Assembly (NCBI GenBank): GCA_029204225.1
Contig: CM055109.1
Span: 19,359,783-19,423,782 of the forward strand
Source of the DNA: Diphasiastrum complanatum
Taxonomy: Eukaryota; Streptophyta; Lycopodiopsida; Lycopodiales; Lycopodiaceae
Direction: 5' to 3'
DNA: 64,000 nucleotides
Shown one piece after another: positions 27,496-39,098 of the stretch. The notes below the pieces were generated by a model. The model searched no databases. It was not told the origin of the DNA and saw only the letters and a list, made by a program, of their open reading frames with translations. Within the stretch, counting starts at the first letter, position 1; each line of letters begins with the position of its first letter. A program made the position numbers and the translations under genes.

Positions 27496-27712
27496 TCATT
27501 CTTTGAACTCAACGGATAATTCTTCTGGCATTCATTAAAATCTTTGCAATTTAAGCTTGTGAAAAGAACTTAAATTTTCATAAATAATTTTATGCCTGAA
27601 AACTAGACGTCGATCTTTAATATCAAGTTAATGATATGTGTTTTACCTGCTACGTTACACAAAAAATAATAAGCATATAGATATTATTGTACCTTTGAAA
27701 TTCTCACCTTAG

Positions 27713-28140
27713 CTAGACAGAGACGTTAGCAACTCTCAAAAAAACACTTATAATTAGCTCAGTTGAGTTAATTCTTTGCATATTTTTCCATTCCAAAATT
27801 CCCATATTAGTTGCTATGGGTTTCATGCTTTGAGAGGCAGTGCCAAATTTAGCACACATCAAAGCTTCACCACAAAGAGTTGTCTGTGTCTCTTCCACTC
27901 CATGTAGAACTTTTGAGTTTGAAAGCTGCCTCTTGATTCCATGTGTCACACAAACCTCTTTGAACTTAGTAGATAAGTCTTCATGTCCATTAGCCAGCTT
28001 TAAGCCCTTGATCTTCATGTTGAATTGACTCTCCATAGCATTCTTGGACTTGAGAAAAACATCAAGGACTTCACTCTTATTCTTTAGAAGATAAATCTAA
28101 CAAGATCTAATAAAGTCATCAATGTAAGTGACATACATCT
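27713..28140 (-). pseudogene. copia integrase core fragment
   Basis: The minus strand reads KMYVTYIDDFIRSC, a stop, then IYLLKNKSEVLDVFLKSKN and FKEVCVTHGIKRQLSNSKV. This is the copia integrase core around the first and second catalytic Asp. The second block (usually RSDNGGEY) reads LANGHEDL, so the second Asp is not conserved, and the Glu block is distorted (VEETQTTLC). Confidence 0.75.
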
Positions 28141-28359
28141 TTGCAACATCGTGACATGACGTTCGTTTAACGCTGTGTCACATCGAATTATTTGAGCGAT
28201 GTTTCAATTTCAGCGATGCTTAAGCATATGCACTTCTAAACGTCACTAGGTGATGTTGTTATAACTTTGCAGAAAAAAAATCCTAAGAGATGATTTTTCT
28301 ACAACGATGGTTTAGCGACGTTTATTCATCGTCGCCGAGCGTGTGGTGTTCAGAATACG

Positions 28360-28900
28360 CTAGTCTTTATCATTCCTTTTGTCCGCTGCTACTATTCTAA
28401 AAGCTCTTCTTTATACTTTAGTCATGCTTTTTGTACATGTGATGTTACCATCATTTCTTCTGCTGAGAGAACTCAACAGGGGGATCCCTTAGGTGGACCT
28501 CTCTTTGATCGTGCCTTGCGTGATTCTGCTACAACTTTTTCCTCTTGTTTATTCCCCTCTATTGTAGATGATACACATACTGTGGGGCCTGCTAGTGAAG
28601 TCATCCCTGCTTTTTTGCATGTATCGGCTCAGTTTTCTTCTATTGGGCTTACAGTGAACAGGTCTAAGTACGTAGCTTGGTGCCCAAAAGGCCTTCCAAC
28701 AATATCTCATTACCTGTAGGGTTCATTACTCCTCAATATGGGATTCGTGTGGGATCACGTTACCATCGCTACGGCCTAAGACACATCGGGCACGAAGATA
28801 TGGATTTGCAGATATCGCCACTTCAATTACACGTGAGGGCCCACACGCATCAGAGCACATTTATTTCGTTTGAGGGGGTATAAGATTTCTCCTTGCATGC
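28360..28900 (+). pseudogene. LINE-type reverse transcriptase fragment
   Basis: The frame reads QQGDPLGGPLFDRALRDSAT, then FPSIVDDTHTVGPASEV, then QFSSIGLTVNRSKYVAWCPK. This is RT domain 4 to 6 of a non-LTR element, with the catalytic box written VDDT. A TAG at about 28718 and a frame change end it. Only this central RT piece survives. Confidence 0.75.
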
Positions 28901-29264
28901 ATGCTCCTGACACGATACTCACTCCTCCTACACCAGATGAGACTGGCCCTCCGAGGTTGGGGCCCAGAGTGAGAGGTAAACATTCAACTCTTAGACTTCA
29001 AGCATTTCATTTTTTGAATTTTGGCTATTGATTTTTAAATTTTGTCATCTTATGTTTCAATGTTCGAATAAATAAGAGTGACTTGTTGCTTGAAAACCAC
29101 GAACGTGTTTTTTAACTCACATCACAGACTAGTTACTAGTCACGACTCACTATAGTCCAGTGGTTCACCAGACACCTAATTTCTAAATTGAATTGTCTGT
29201 TTTGGCAGATCGAGATGCAATCACAGTGACACAGCCAGAGGCCACCACATCATGTCCCCAAATT
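28901..29264. other. no gene recognised
   Basis: Linker between the LINE fragment and the LTR-like region. Nothing identified. Confidence 0.4.
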
Positions 29265-30090
29265 GTCGGGATTCGGTGGAAGATGAATCCTCGGTGCATG
29301 CGAACACAAGAGTAGAGCTTGATTGCGCATGTGTTTGCGGAAGCAGAAGGGCAGACAATCAGACAAAGCATTAAGAAGGTCAGACAATAGACGGAATAGC
29401 TAAACATACAATTTAGACAAGAACTCTGAATGCAATAAAAGACAATGATTGATTCACATGAATGTATAGAAATACAAGTCAGATTGATGCTATGAGCACA
29501 AGACAATAGCGGACGAAACCGTGTGCTCAGGAAGCTAGCTCTGCTCTGTAAAAGCTATGAGCTTATTACTGACAGTCAGTTTGAAAGAAAGAATTGATGC
29601 ATGAAAGCATCTACAATGTCTGTCTCATTATCTTCTTTGACATCGTCTTTAATTTAGTATGAGAATATGGCATGTCGATACAATAGTCATCTATATACTA
29701 TTTACAATTATGCAGATGAGTGCACAAATGGCGTGGAGCCATTGTGCCATCTGGAGTAGATCGTGGCGGCTGATGTCATTGTCAAGTAGTTGCACAGTAC
29801 ATGAAGTAAACGTGAGAAGGCTTTGACTATTCGGAGTCGAGCATATCGCTGCCGATAGTTGATAAAGTTGAGACAGTATGTATGGTCTTCGACAAAAGTG
29901 GACCTCCCGATAAATCGGACAAGCCGACTAGTCGGGCGAGTCGACAAGTCGGATGAGTCTTTCGAGCCTGTCTCCAATAATAGAGTATTTTTGTAGGTTG
30001 TTGTGCGACAATGCATGTAAAATTGCAGTGATATGAATGGAACTAGATTAACATGGGATTTAGGAGAGTAGAGGAATAAATCCGACAACA
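29265..30090 (-). other. probable 3' LTR/3' flank of copia C4
   Basis: This lies just after the RNase H end of C4 on the minus strand and has no coding signal past about 29990. A pyrimidine-rich leader-like part and an end near CCGAATCCCGACA (29265, minus) would fit an LTR, but no partner copy is in the window. A degenerate 9-bp tandem array (AGTCGGNCN type) lies at 29903-29951. Confidence 0.35.
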
Positions 30091-31185
30091 AGGCAATGAA
30101 ACTCTGATTATCACAAAATACAATTGTTGAAGTGTATTTCTCAACAAAATTGCTTATTTAATAGTTGGGAAGCAGCAATGTACTCTGCTTCTGTAGAGGA
30201 AAGAACAATAGAGGTTTGCTTACAACTGTTCCAAGAGATAGGACCGCCGTTGAGGAAGAATGTAAATCTAGATGTGGATTTACGAATATTTACGTCATCT
30301 CTCCAACTTGCATCTGAGTATCCACTAAGCCTATGGAAATTGTCGTTGTCGACTTCCTTATAACAGATGCACTGGTCCGTTGTAGCTCAAATGTATCTCA
30401 TGACTCGTATAAGAGCCTTCCAATGGGTGATGTCAAGATTAGCCATGATTTGGCTTAGTGAGCTAACTGCAAAAGCGATATCAAGTCTTGTGCAGACCAT
30501 CACATACATGAGAGATCCAAGTATCGATTGATATGGATACTCTCTCATTTGCTCCTCTTCTTGCTTGGTCTGAGGACATTGGTCCTTCGACAATCGCAGG
30601 TCTGGATCCATCGATGAGTGAGCTAATCTGTAGCGCCTACTGATGATCCAATTCTTGGACTTGTTATCGCTGAGTAATAGCAAGGCCTTTTTCTGACTCG
30701 CTGTCGAATAGACTATTGGCACGCTTGAGCCAGAGGCTCGAATTGTCGTGTCGATGGCAGGTGTCGAAGGTTCGTATGGAACTTTACCTTTGCCTTTGAA
30801 GTCAATGAATTGATCCTCGATAAAGACTATATCCCTGGTAAATAAAATCTACTGGGTATCGAGGTCGTACAGCTTATAAGTGTATCCGATCAGGATGGTC
30901 TTGAAACCTTGGAAGTCGAATTTCTTCCTTGTCTCCTTCGAGATCTGCACGTAGGCGATGCATCCGAACACTCGTAGGTTCTTCACTGAAGGCTTAGATC
31001 CTATCCAAACCTCATGGGGTGTTTTGCATGAGAGGGCCTTGGTCGAACATCTGTTCTGGATGTAAACTGAGTGGAGACAGCTTCAACCCCCAGAAACGCT
31101 TTGGTAATGATGTGTCCCCCAGCATGCATTTGGCTGACTCGACCAAGGTATGATTCTTCCTCTCAGCAAAGTGAAACATTTAGAC
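30091..31185 (-). pseudogene. copia C4 pol fragment: integrase C-part, RT tail, RNase H
   Basis: Reading down the minus strand: the integrase Glu block FAERKNHTLVESAKCMLG (31185-31130), integrase C-terminus (SVKNLRVFGCIAYVQISKET, then YKLYDLDTQ, about 30980-30860), and from 30722 the RT tail SILGSLMYVMVCTRLDIAFA (Cys-Thr-Arg-x-Asp block). RNase H remains follow, with the serine-threonine-Glu-Ala-Glu-Tyr equivalent near 30200. The RT catalytic part, including the YVDD box, is missing between the integrase C-terminus and the RT tail. Multiple frameshifts. Confidence 0.8.
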
Positions 31186-33060
31186 GCATTAGTGTAGGTT
31201 TTATATAAGTCACTTCTTTCTTCTACATGTAAGAAAAAAATGATGAATGATCGTACAAACAACAGGGGAAAAAATAAATTGTTTGGTTTTTACTATTTGT
31301 TTTGCTCTTTTCAAATTTGTGAGAGATTTTCTAACCTATATGAGAAAGCCAATTTTCAAATGAAGTTTTGCTCAAGCTTACTGCATGTAACATCATAAGA
31401 AGAACCACTGCTTATTCATCCATTCGCTCAATGATACACTTATAAGGAAAGGTTAGAAAGGGTGGAGACGGTTGTACTTACTGCAAGATATTATGGATTG
31501 GGTACTTATGATCTGTTCGACCTCTTTGCCTAAAAATCTAACTCTCTTCAAATAGTTGTACTCATCTAAGATCTTCAAACACTATCATAAGTTACCTTCT
31601 TGCTTATTCTTTCTCCAGACTGCAAATAAGTTTGACACAAAATTTCAATCTTCATCAGTAGGTAATGTGGCAGAGGCATTGCTCCAACTGTCAGATAATT
31701 CAAAACCTAGCTACCATTTCACCTCAATTATACTCCTAAATCCTGACTCCTCAGTCTCCTTAGCGAGCAGATCCTTGTACAATTGTAACTTATACAATGT
31801 ACTCATCTTCTAACTTCAGCCTTCTCAAACATTGTCTCAACTTTGAGTCTCCACAAATTGAGTCCAAACAGTTAACAAATCCTAAAGCAATTTTTGAAAA
31901 AAAAATAATAAAGTGAGGTTCGAATTGTTTTCCGATTCAAACCAGGTCTGCCGGTTCGAACCAGCCGATTCAAATCGGCATGTAACCTTGTTTAGAATCA
32001 CACCAATAGCAAAGGAGAATTTCTTTGAAAGACAAAAGAAACAAGGATAATGAGAAAAGTGAAAATGATAGTCATGAATATCTATAAATGAAAAATTGAA
32101 TAGAGCAATACGCACGAGAAATAGTTGAAAGAGTAAATATGGACATGACTCAAGGAGGAGCTTTGACGCTTGCATAGATTTCAATAACACCTATTGATAC
32201 TCTTGAGAACTTTTAAGCATTAGAACAAAAATTTGTACATCACTTTTTGTGTGCAAGCTTCTTACAATATTTCTTCCTTTATGCAGATTTGTTAATTGGT
32301 TGAGGGTGGTGGAGCCAAATTGTTGTTTCCAGCAATGGAAAGACACATATTACAGCATGATCCTATGATGCAGGTTCCAAACATACTTGAGAAGGCAAGA
32401 AAAAACTGTAAAAATGTAGGCTTCGTGAGGACATTTTCAAGAAGCTGGTTAGCGCAATTGTGGATCTATTATCTAAGAGCTTCAATAGTGACACCTTTTG
32501 CACAAAGTATGGGAGGAGGAGTGCCTTGGATGTAGAATGCTTAAAATGATTCGTAAGCTTGCATCTTTTTTACCAAGGAGGTGAGAACCCCCTAGTAGCT
32601 ACAAAGGGAGAAGAGCAAAACTTTGAAATCTCTCTTTGACAATGGAGGCTACTATGAGGATGCAACATTCAATCTGGATAAGTGCATCAAGCCACTAAGT
32701 AGAGAGCACTTACAATGGACAAAACAAGAGCTTTAACAATGAGAATTACGCCAAATTCCCTAAGAGGATCATTCACAGAAGAATTCTAATGGCAAGATGG
32801 TGAAGCAGGTGTCATGGATGAGGAGATGGATTGAGAATAATACAACCCATTTTGTTGAGAGACAATGTCAATGACTAAATCTTTTTGGTGGGACTAAACC
32901 AGTTTATTGTGAATTGGTTGGAAATTTATATTTGTCAGCTTTGAGATTGGTAGTGTGCTTGCTACCGCTAGAGGATCAAAGAAAGCTGACAACCCCTACA
33001 ATAATGATGGAGTTAATGTTGTCGTACGTAAGAAGACTCAGGAGAAGATTAACAAAAAAG
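31186..33060. other. no gene recognised
   Basis: Short frames only (85 codons at 31556 +, 79 codons at 32296 +, 102 codons at 31882 -). None shows a domain I know. A GGTTCGAACC palindrome at about 31949 is not part of a tRNA. It may include the 3' LTR of the chromodomain gypsy G2, but I cannot define it. Confidence 0.4.
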
Positions 33061-33744
33061 CTAATATAAACCTAGGTTTGCTTGAATAACTACGTACAAT
33101 AAGAAAATTTGAAACAGACCATAAGGCTCTTCTGATAACTTCTTCTCCTTAGCCTCGTCTTGTTTCTTTTTTATTTGCCTTTGCTGCTTTGCTATGACTT
33201 GTTCCTGCTGCTTGACTTTATTTTCCAATTTCGTATGTTGGCTCACTAACCAGTGTAGATGGTAGCTGGTCTCGGATAGACTCTGTACGGATCGCTTGGC
33301 CGCCTCTAAGAGTTCCTCAGAATTGGTAAGGGTGGGGTACTTGTCGAAGGTGTGGCCGGATAGCGTTAGTCCAAAGAACAGTGTTTGAGACGGTGGGGGT
33401 GGTAATGGCAAAGATGGGGGGATAGAAACGGTGGTAGTGGGTATGAGAGTGATGGATGGAGTGGCAAGTTGGGTGGAAGTGGCAATGGTTTCTAGTAAGA
33501 GTTGATTTCCCCCAAGTTGGTCTTCCTTCCCCGCGTCGGTGTCGTCTTCTATTAGTATCAGATCTTCAGCACCAAAATAGTCTGAATCGTCCGTAATAAT
33601 TTGGACATGCTTGGCTTGCTCTTGTGGATCCTCGATTGTTGTCATCTCTGTGGAAATGTCATTCCCATCTCTCTCCCCCCCCCCCCCCCAAAAATGGTTG
33701 CTTCTTGGGATTGTGGTAGGGGCTGCATCTGGGGACGTTGTCAA
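33061..33744 (-). CDS. hypothetical protein, Pro/Thr-rich with C-terminal coiled coil; likely retroelement-derived
   Basis: A 227-codon open frame on the minus strand; its first codon is TTG, and the frame is open further upstream, so the true start is unknown. Residues about 40-75 are acidic (DDSDYFGAEDLILIEDDTD), 85-125 are Thr/Pro-rich (SIPPSLPLPPPPSQ), and 165-205 form a probable coiled coil (KLENKVKQQEQVIAKQQRQI). A C15 tract at 33675-33689 encodes the Gly run near the N-terminus. It lies directly 3' of the integrase of G2 once the C2b insertion is removed, so it may be an accessory ORF or 3' region of that element. It could also be chance; there is no homology I recognise. Confidence 0.35.
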   Translation of the reverse strand: MTTSPDAAPTTIPRSNHFWGGGGERDGNDISTEMTTIEDPQEQAKHVQIITDDSDYFGAEDLILIEDDTDAGKEDQLGGNQLLLETIATSTQLATPSITLIPTTTVSIPPSLPLPPPPSQTLFFGLTLSGHTFDKYPTLTNSEELLEAAKRSVQSLSETSYHLHWLVSQHTKLENKVKQQEQVIAKQQRQIKKKQDEAKEKKLSEEPYGLFQIFLLYVVIQANLGLY

Positions 33745-33769
33745 ATCAATGGTCTTTTCTATGTTAGTT

Positions 33770-34751
33770 TGAATAAACTAAGAGTTTCTATCTTTCAAAG
33801 CCTTATCATTTTTCTTAGTTTTTCTTTGTTGTTTTTCCTGACTATTACATTTTTGAACTATGTTTTGCACAGTCTGCATTTTTTTTGAACTGTTTCGTCG
33901 CACAGTTCGCAATTCTTGGTCATGAGGGAATACAACACTAAGTCAAAAACACTCAGAAAATATTTTTGGCCAACTCTCGCGACACTGTCGCATTTCGAAA
34001 AAAATGCGACACTGTCTTGTAAAATGCCTTAAAAATGTTTTTCAGGCCTGCCTTCGGGTTTGTCGCATTTTTCGCCCTTTGGAAAAACGCGACACTGTCT
34101 CCAAATGCCCTTGATAAATGCGAAGGTGCCCTTAAGATCGCGAAGGTGTCTTTTTCTAAAATGCAAAGGTCTGCAGCGTGAAGACATTGTGTAACGGGCA
34201 GAAAGGGACTGATGCACAGAGGACAATGACAGAAAACTAGAATCAGTTCTGATTAAGCCTGATGCATTTCTTTTTATTAGATCTTTTAACTTAATTAGTT
34301 CCCTGGATTGATCACATAAAAGGATCAACGAAGGATACAGAAAAAAGGAGATTACAGATACAGATTGATACTGTCACACGTACAGAACTGTAAAAGTCTG
34401 AGATAGCTTGAGAGCGAGTTTACAGATTAGCAGTAGCTAGTCATATTATTCATGAGAGAGAACATTTCTCTTGCACCAACGCACTGATTTGGGAAGATAT
34501 TGTAAAAATTCAGTTCTGATAATAGAAGCGATATCCGCAATGCTCTGTTCTGTAATGTGTATGATCTGCAATATTGGAATGCATGCTAGCAGTAGATAAC
34601 TTTCCGTTGTTGCCTTACTCAACATTGTCTATTGTTTACAGGTTTAGAATGGATCGTCACAGATGATCTGGGGCTTGGAAGAGAATTAGACCGCAGTCAG
34701 TAGCAGTAGCTACTCCTGCCAAGTCGGCTCTATCCGGCCGAGATCTCTTCA
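33770..34751 (+). mobile_element. 5' LTR of C2b
   Basis: 982 bp, TGAATAAAC...CTTCA. Matches the C2 LTR (12930-13907) throughout, and its last ~150 bases match 48308-48455. Confidence 0.9.
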
Positions 34752-34752
34752 G

Positions 34753-34764
34753 TGGTATCAGAGC
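34753..34764 (+). promoter_or_regulatory. primer binding site of C2b
   Basis: TGGTATCAGAGC, complementary to the 3' end of initiator tRNA-Met, one base after the LTR. Confidence 0.92.
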
Positions 34765-34785
34765 CCTGCCTGATTCCTTTAGGTT

Positions 34786-35249
34786 ATGGCATCCATTAGC
34801 AGCATTCAATCAAAGATCTGCACGATCCTTCCTCGGAATCAAACTTCTTAGCATGGAAGGTGAAGACTTCTCTCATACTGAAAGGAGAAAGTATATGGCC
34901 CTGGGTTGATGGCATAGAAGATATGTCCACAACCACTGACAAAGAGGTACGGGAATGGAGAGAAAGAAACAACAAGGCAGTAGTCGTCCTATCTTCCTCC
35001 ATCGAAGACAGCTTAACGCTTGATCTAGCCACACTCTCCAATGCGAGAGAAATGTGGCTTACTTTGCTGACCAGATTTCAAACGAAGTCACGAAGCCAAA
35101 TTATGCTTCTTGAAAATCAACCGACCAATCTGAGATGGGATGGTAAAGATCTCACCCCCTTCATTAGAAGAATGAAGGACCTGTTCCTTTCACTACACAA
35201 CTCTGGAACAAAGAATGCAGTCTCAGCAGAAAAGCAGCTCACATACCTG
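34786..35249 (+). pseudogene. C2b gag, 5' part, cut by G1
   Basis: ATG at 34786 (MASISSIQSKICTILP), a frameshift near 34830, then an open frame: VKTSLILKGESIWPWVDGIE, LDLATLSNAREMWLTLLTRF, LRWDGKDLTPFIRRMKDLF, EKQLTYLLR. The reading continues in frame at 46990 after removal of G1 and one TSD copy. It is the N-terminal UBN2-type gag. Confidence 0.88.
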
Positions 35250-35254
35250 CTACG
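35250..35254. repeat. target site duplication of G1 (left copy)
   Basis: CTACG, repeated at 46985-46989 right after LTR2. Confidence 0.93.
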
Positions 35255-36069
35255 TGTTGGGGGTATTCCCAACGAATTGTAAATAAATAAAATCGACTAA
35301 CAAAATGTGTTGCGAGGGCATGGCATCCTGCGCGCATAAGCCCATGGCCCAATGAGCACGCAAGCTAAAGTTGTAAATAAAATAAAATAGACTTGGGCCT
35401 TTGAATCAAAATAAAACTAGAGGCCCAAAGTCATTTTTAAACTTAGTGATTACTTTTTAGAGTTGGGTCCAAATTGGGACTCACATGAATCTTGTGAATT
35501 TCAATGTACTTTTTGTGGACCCTTGGATCTAGTTGGGTCCAAGATGAATGGATAGGATCAATGTAAATATTAGCCAACATGATTTTGGGACAAGGGCCTT
35601 CCTCATTTTATAAAAAAGGCACCATTTGTACTCTATTTCCATGTTTAATAGAGAGGAGGAGATCATTTTGAGAGCTCAAACATCCTCATTTGCTAATCAC
35701 CCTTGCTTATGCTATTGTTGTGGTTTACTTGTTATTTCCATTTCCCATGCTTTTTGTTTATGCTAGTTAAGGTTTTCCATAAGCAATGAAATTGAGCATT
35801 TGAGCTAACCTCCATCTCATCTCTCTCCTCTCTTTCTCTCTTCTCCTTTTTCTTCCTCTTCTATTCTATCCTTTCTCTTCACCAACAATCATGATGAAGT
35901 TCGTTAGGGGAGTAGAGTTAGTGTGAGTAGTGTTAGCCGAGGTAGAGTTAGATAAAGAGTAGGGAACTAACTAAAAGTAGCATCTATGCATAGTTAGGTG
36001 CCTATCCAGTGAACTAACCCTTGTTGACAGGTGGGAGGGCTAATACAACGTCGGATCGAAGACCCTACA
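35255..36069 (+). mobile_element. LTR1 of G1
   Basis: 815 bp, TGTTGGGGGTATTCCCAACG...GACCCTACA; the start itself is a short inverted repeat (TTGGGGGTATTCCCAA). It has about 130 bp more than LTR2. Confidence 0.93.
35609..35615 (+). promoter_or_regulatory. TATA box in LTR1
   Basis: TATAAAA, conserved at 46646-46652 in LTR2 (TTTTATAAAAAGGCACC context). Likely start of element transcription about 30 bases downstream. Confidence 0.6.
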
Positions 36070-36070
36070 G

Positions 36071-36088
36071 TGGCGTCGTTGCCGGGGA
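36071..36088 (+). promoter_or_regulatory. primer binding site of G1 (tRNA-Asp type)
   Basis: TGGCGTCGTTGCCGGGGA, one base after LTR1. It differs from the usual Asp primer site (TGGCGCCGTTGCCGGGGA) by one C-to-T change. Confidence 0.8.
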
Positions 36089-37379
36089 TAGGTTTCCACT
36101 AACTAGTGTAGTTGCATTTTAGCTATTTTCTTGCTTTTTAGAGTAGTTTTAGGTAGAGTTTTGGGAGTTTAGAGTTAGTTTTCTGTATTTTTTTGTGTTT
36201 GGACTGTTCACAACTAGCGGAGGAGGTGTATGAGGGTAGAGGAGGTCCTGAACAGCCTCTAAGGGCTTGAAACCCAAACCAACAAGCCAAAACCCAAAAA
36301 AACACACCAATTTGCAGTTTGGAGGGAAAAAGAGCCTAAACTCTCATCATATTTTTATATCTCCAAACCAGTGTGAATTAACCCTTGCATGACTGGCAGC
36401 AACTACAGGGTACTGTCCCAGACCTGCATAGAAGACTGCAAGAGTTAGTTCCAAGCAGATTGCAAAAATCAAAGAAAAATCATAAAAAATTCAAAAAACC
36501 CTTGAAAAAATCTTTAAAAAATTCAAATCTTCACCAGAATTCTCGCAGACCCCTCTGAAGTTCCATCTCAGTGAGACTAGGACACAGAGAAGCTTGCGAG
36601 AATTAGTTTGATGTCTGAATGCCTGTGCGAGAGTTCCCAGTGAAAAAAAAGGCGGAAAAGTACCAGAGAACCCTCGCAGACACCAAAATTTTCAATTCTA
36701 GTGGGCAAGAACTCTCGCAGAAGATTCTGAAGTTCCATCTCAGTGAAACAAGGACACAGAAAGCCTGCGAGAATTAGTTTGATTCCAATGAGCAGAAAAT
36801 TGAGTTTAAGTGCTAAAAAATCACTAAAAAGTGAAGATCCAGCAAATCCTTCCAGTCAGAACTCTCGCAGACCCTCTCAATCAATTCAGAATGATAATTT
36901 CCATCAGTGATAAAGCCTGCGAGTGTTAGTTTTGAGATTTGGTAAAGATCAAGCCAAAATAGTGATTTTGAACCCTCGCATACAATGAAATTTTCACTTA
37001 GTTTGAGAGTTAACTCTCGTAGAGATTTCCATAGTGAGATCTGACTCAGATCCAGCTACTGTGATCCTTGAGAGAGTTACTTCCCAAAGATCTGAGAGAT
37101 ATCAAGTTTTTTATCAGCAAAAACAGCTAAAGAACCCTCGCACAGCCAACCCTCGCACAAGAGAACCTTTGCAGGCTAGATCAGTGGAAAGATCTGCATC
37201 AGATCTAGCTATTGTCAAAATCTCATGTCAATCAGGCAAGGAGTAAAAAGTTATCAAGGAAAAACCACCGTAAAAGGCCTAAATTTCACTTCCAGCCGTT
37301 CAGATTGATCAGATCCTTAAGATCCAAACTGCATCCCACTATACAAGCAAGATCCAACTACTTTGGAACCCACCATCAG
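36089..37379 (+). other. G1 leader with dispersed CTCGCAG / GCGAGAGTT motifs
   Basis: No ORF. From about 36540 to 37165 the motif CCCTCGCAG or CTCTCGCAG and its reverse complement TGCGAGAGTT/TGCGAGAATT alternate about eleven times (36540, 36594, 36626, 36669, 36711, 36763, 36861, 36918, 36971, 37012, 37134 and a repeat at 37145). The same motif recurs 3' of integrase. Confidence 0.75.
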
Positions 37380-38998
37380 ATGAATATGAGATCGAGACGA
37401 TCAATAGCACGAAGGATAGCAAATCAAGCACCACACCTTCCCAGATTAGTAGTTGTGCAACAAGAGGCAGAACCGGAACCAACATCAATAGAACCAATGG
37501 GCCAACCCGTACTTGTCGCTCCCTTGCAAGCAATACGGAGAGCACCACGGATGGAAATACCAAAATACGACGGATCATCAGATCCCATCCAATTCCTCCA
37601 GATCTATGAGCAAGCTTGTGAAATCTACGACGAACGGACACCTGCGGAAAAGCTGATGATATTCCCCATGTCCTTATTGGCAGTGGCTCAAGATTGGTTT
37701 TTCAACTTGTTAGAGGAAGAAAAATCCACTTGGAAAGCGATTAAAGCGGCTCTCATTACACGCTTTAAACCAAGAAAGTTCTTGGAAGACCCATTTCTCC
37801 TGCTGTGAGTAAAGTCAAGATGGGAAAACGAGAAAGGGTCAGGGACTATATTGAACTAGTCAAACATCTACGATCCGAGTGCAGTGCAGCCCTAACTCCC
37901 GATCATGCAGTGATCATGTGGTTCCTAACCGGACTACCACGATGTATTAGAAGAGAACTGAAACGACGGGAGCAGTACGCTACTCTGCAAGAAGCTATGG
38001 AAGATGCCATCAGGGAAGAGGACAAGGGATCTGACGACGAATATTCATCCACCCACACTCCTACTCCTTCGTTAGCATCGTCATCATCAAATGCATCCAC
38101 TCTATCCACAGAACTGCTGTTGGATCAAATGACAAAATTACACAAACAACAGATGGAGTAACTTACGGCGCAGTTTGACCAGAAACTGAAAGCCTTACAA
38201 GGAGCTGTAGCAGTAACGCCACATCAATCAAAACCAAACCAACTACAATATCCATGACGGGAGAATGTATGGTGTTCAGAAACCATACAGCGAACGAGTG
38301 CCTAGTCCTAAAGCAAAATTTGAGACTGACACATAGATTCTGCCATCTGTGCAATGCAACATCGCACGATATGACATTTTGCCCGCTTAACCCCTGGATT
38401 GTTCAACAAAAGAGAAGTCCTTATCAGACTTCTTATCCATATCATCAAGGGGCACCAAACGCGGCACCGAGGTACGGCGCACCGAATCAACAACAATGTA
38501 TGGCCTTACCTGCACCACCAAGGCCAACCAATCAACAAGTGGCCCATGTAAACCTTGACAACAGCGGAACCAGAGATGCAAGTACCACCTCAACCTGAGC
38601 AGCAGCAATAGTACGGACCAGATGAACCATTTATGGATCTTGCGGCCTATGCAGCTCAAACTCAACGTCAAGCCGGGAGGAACTACGGCTGCTACGAATG
38701 TGGCGAAGGACAGAGAATTGCGGAATGTCCCTATAAGGGACAATATACATCCTTCTGCCGAGAATGCGATTATGGACACTGTTTTAAGAATTGTCCATTG
38801 AGACTTGGAACCAGTGCACCTCTCAATTTCATTGCGATACAACAACCAACAGTTCCAGCAGGGATGCCATTGGAAAGACAACAATTCCATGCTCCTGTGT
38901 TAGCCGTCACGCGAGCACAGAAGAGGAAGTGGCTCCCTCACCACCATCCTCGATCACTGACGACCAACCCTCAACTTCAGCGCCATATCCGAATGTGA
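37380..38998 (+). pseudogene. G1 gag with zinc knuckles, broken
   Basis: Probable start ATG 37380. The retrotransposon-gag domain reads RMEIPKYDGSSDPIQFLQIY, AVAQDWFFNLLEEEKSTW, RFKPRKFLEDPF. A frameshift at about 37800 leads to RVRDYIELVKHLRSECS and the capsid end. A TAA (38159-38161) interrupts it. Two Cys-rich parts follow: CHLCNATSHDMTFC (true CX2CX4HX4C, about 38340-38380), then CYECGEGQRIAEC and CRECDYGHCFKNC, both off-spacing, in another frame (38690-38800). Confidence 0.85.
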
Positions 38999-39098
38999 GG
39001 GAAGAAAGAAGACAGTACCAGGAAAATACGACACTGGGTACAGAAGGCACAAGCAGAGAAAAAAGAGCAAGAAAGAGACAATCCCACGGAACCTCCAA

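Noticed and set aside
28155-28335. GCGACG/CGTCGC-like palindromic bits that could suggest a CACTA end
   Set aside because: No CACTA terminus, no inverted partner and no 3-bp duplication found.
31945-31985. GGTTCGAACC and GTTCGAA-like blocks resembling a tRNA T-arm
   Set aside because: No acceptor stem, D-arm or anticodon arm can be built around them.
36530-37170. Repeated CTCGCAG motif as a CRISPR-like or satellite array
   Set aside because: Spacing is irregular, orientations alternate, and the setting is a eukaryotic retroelement leader.
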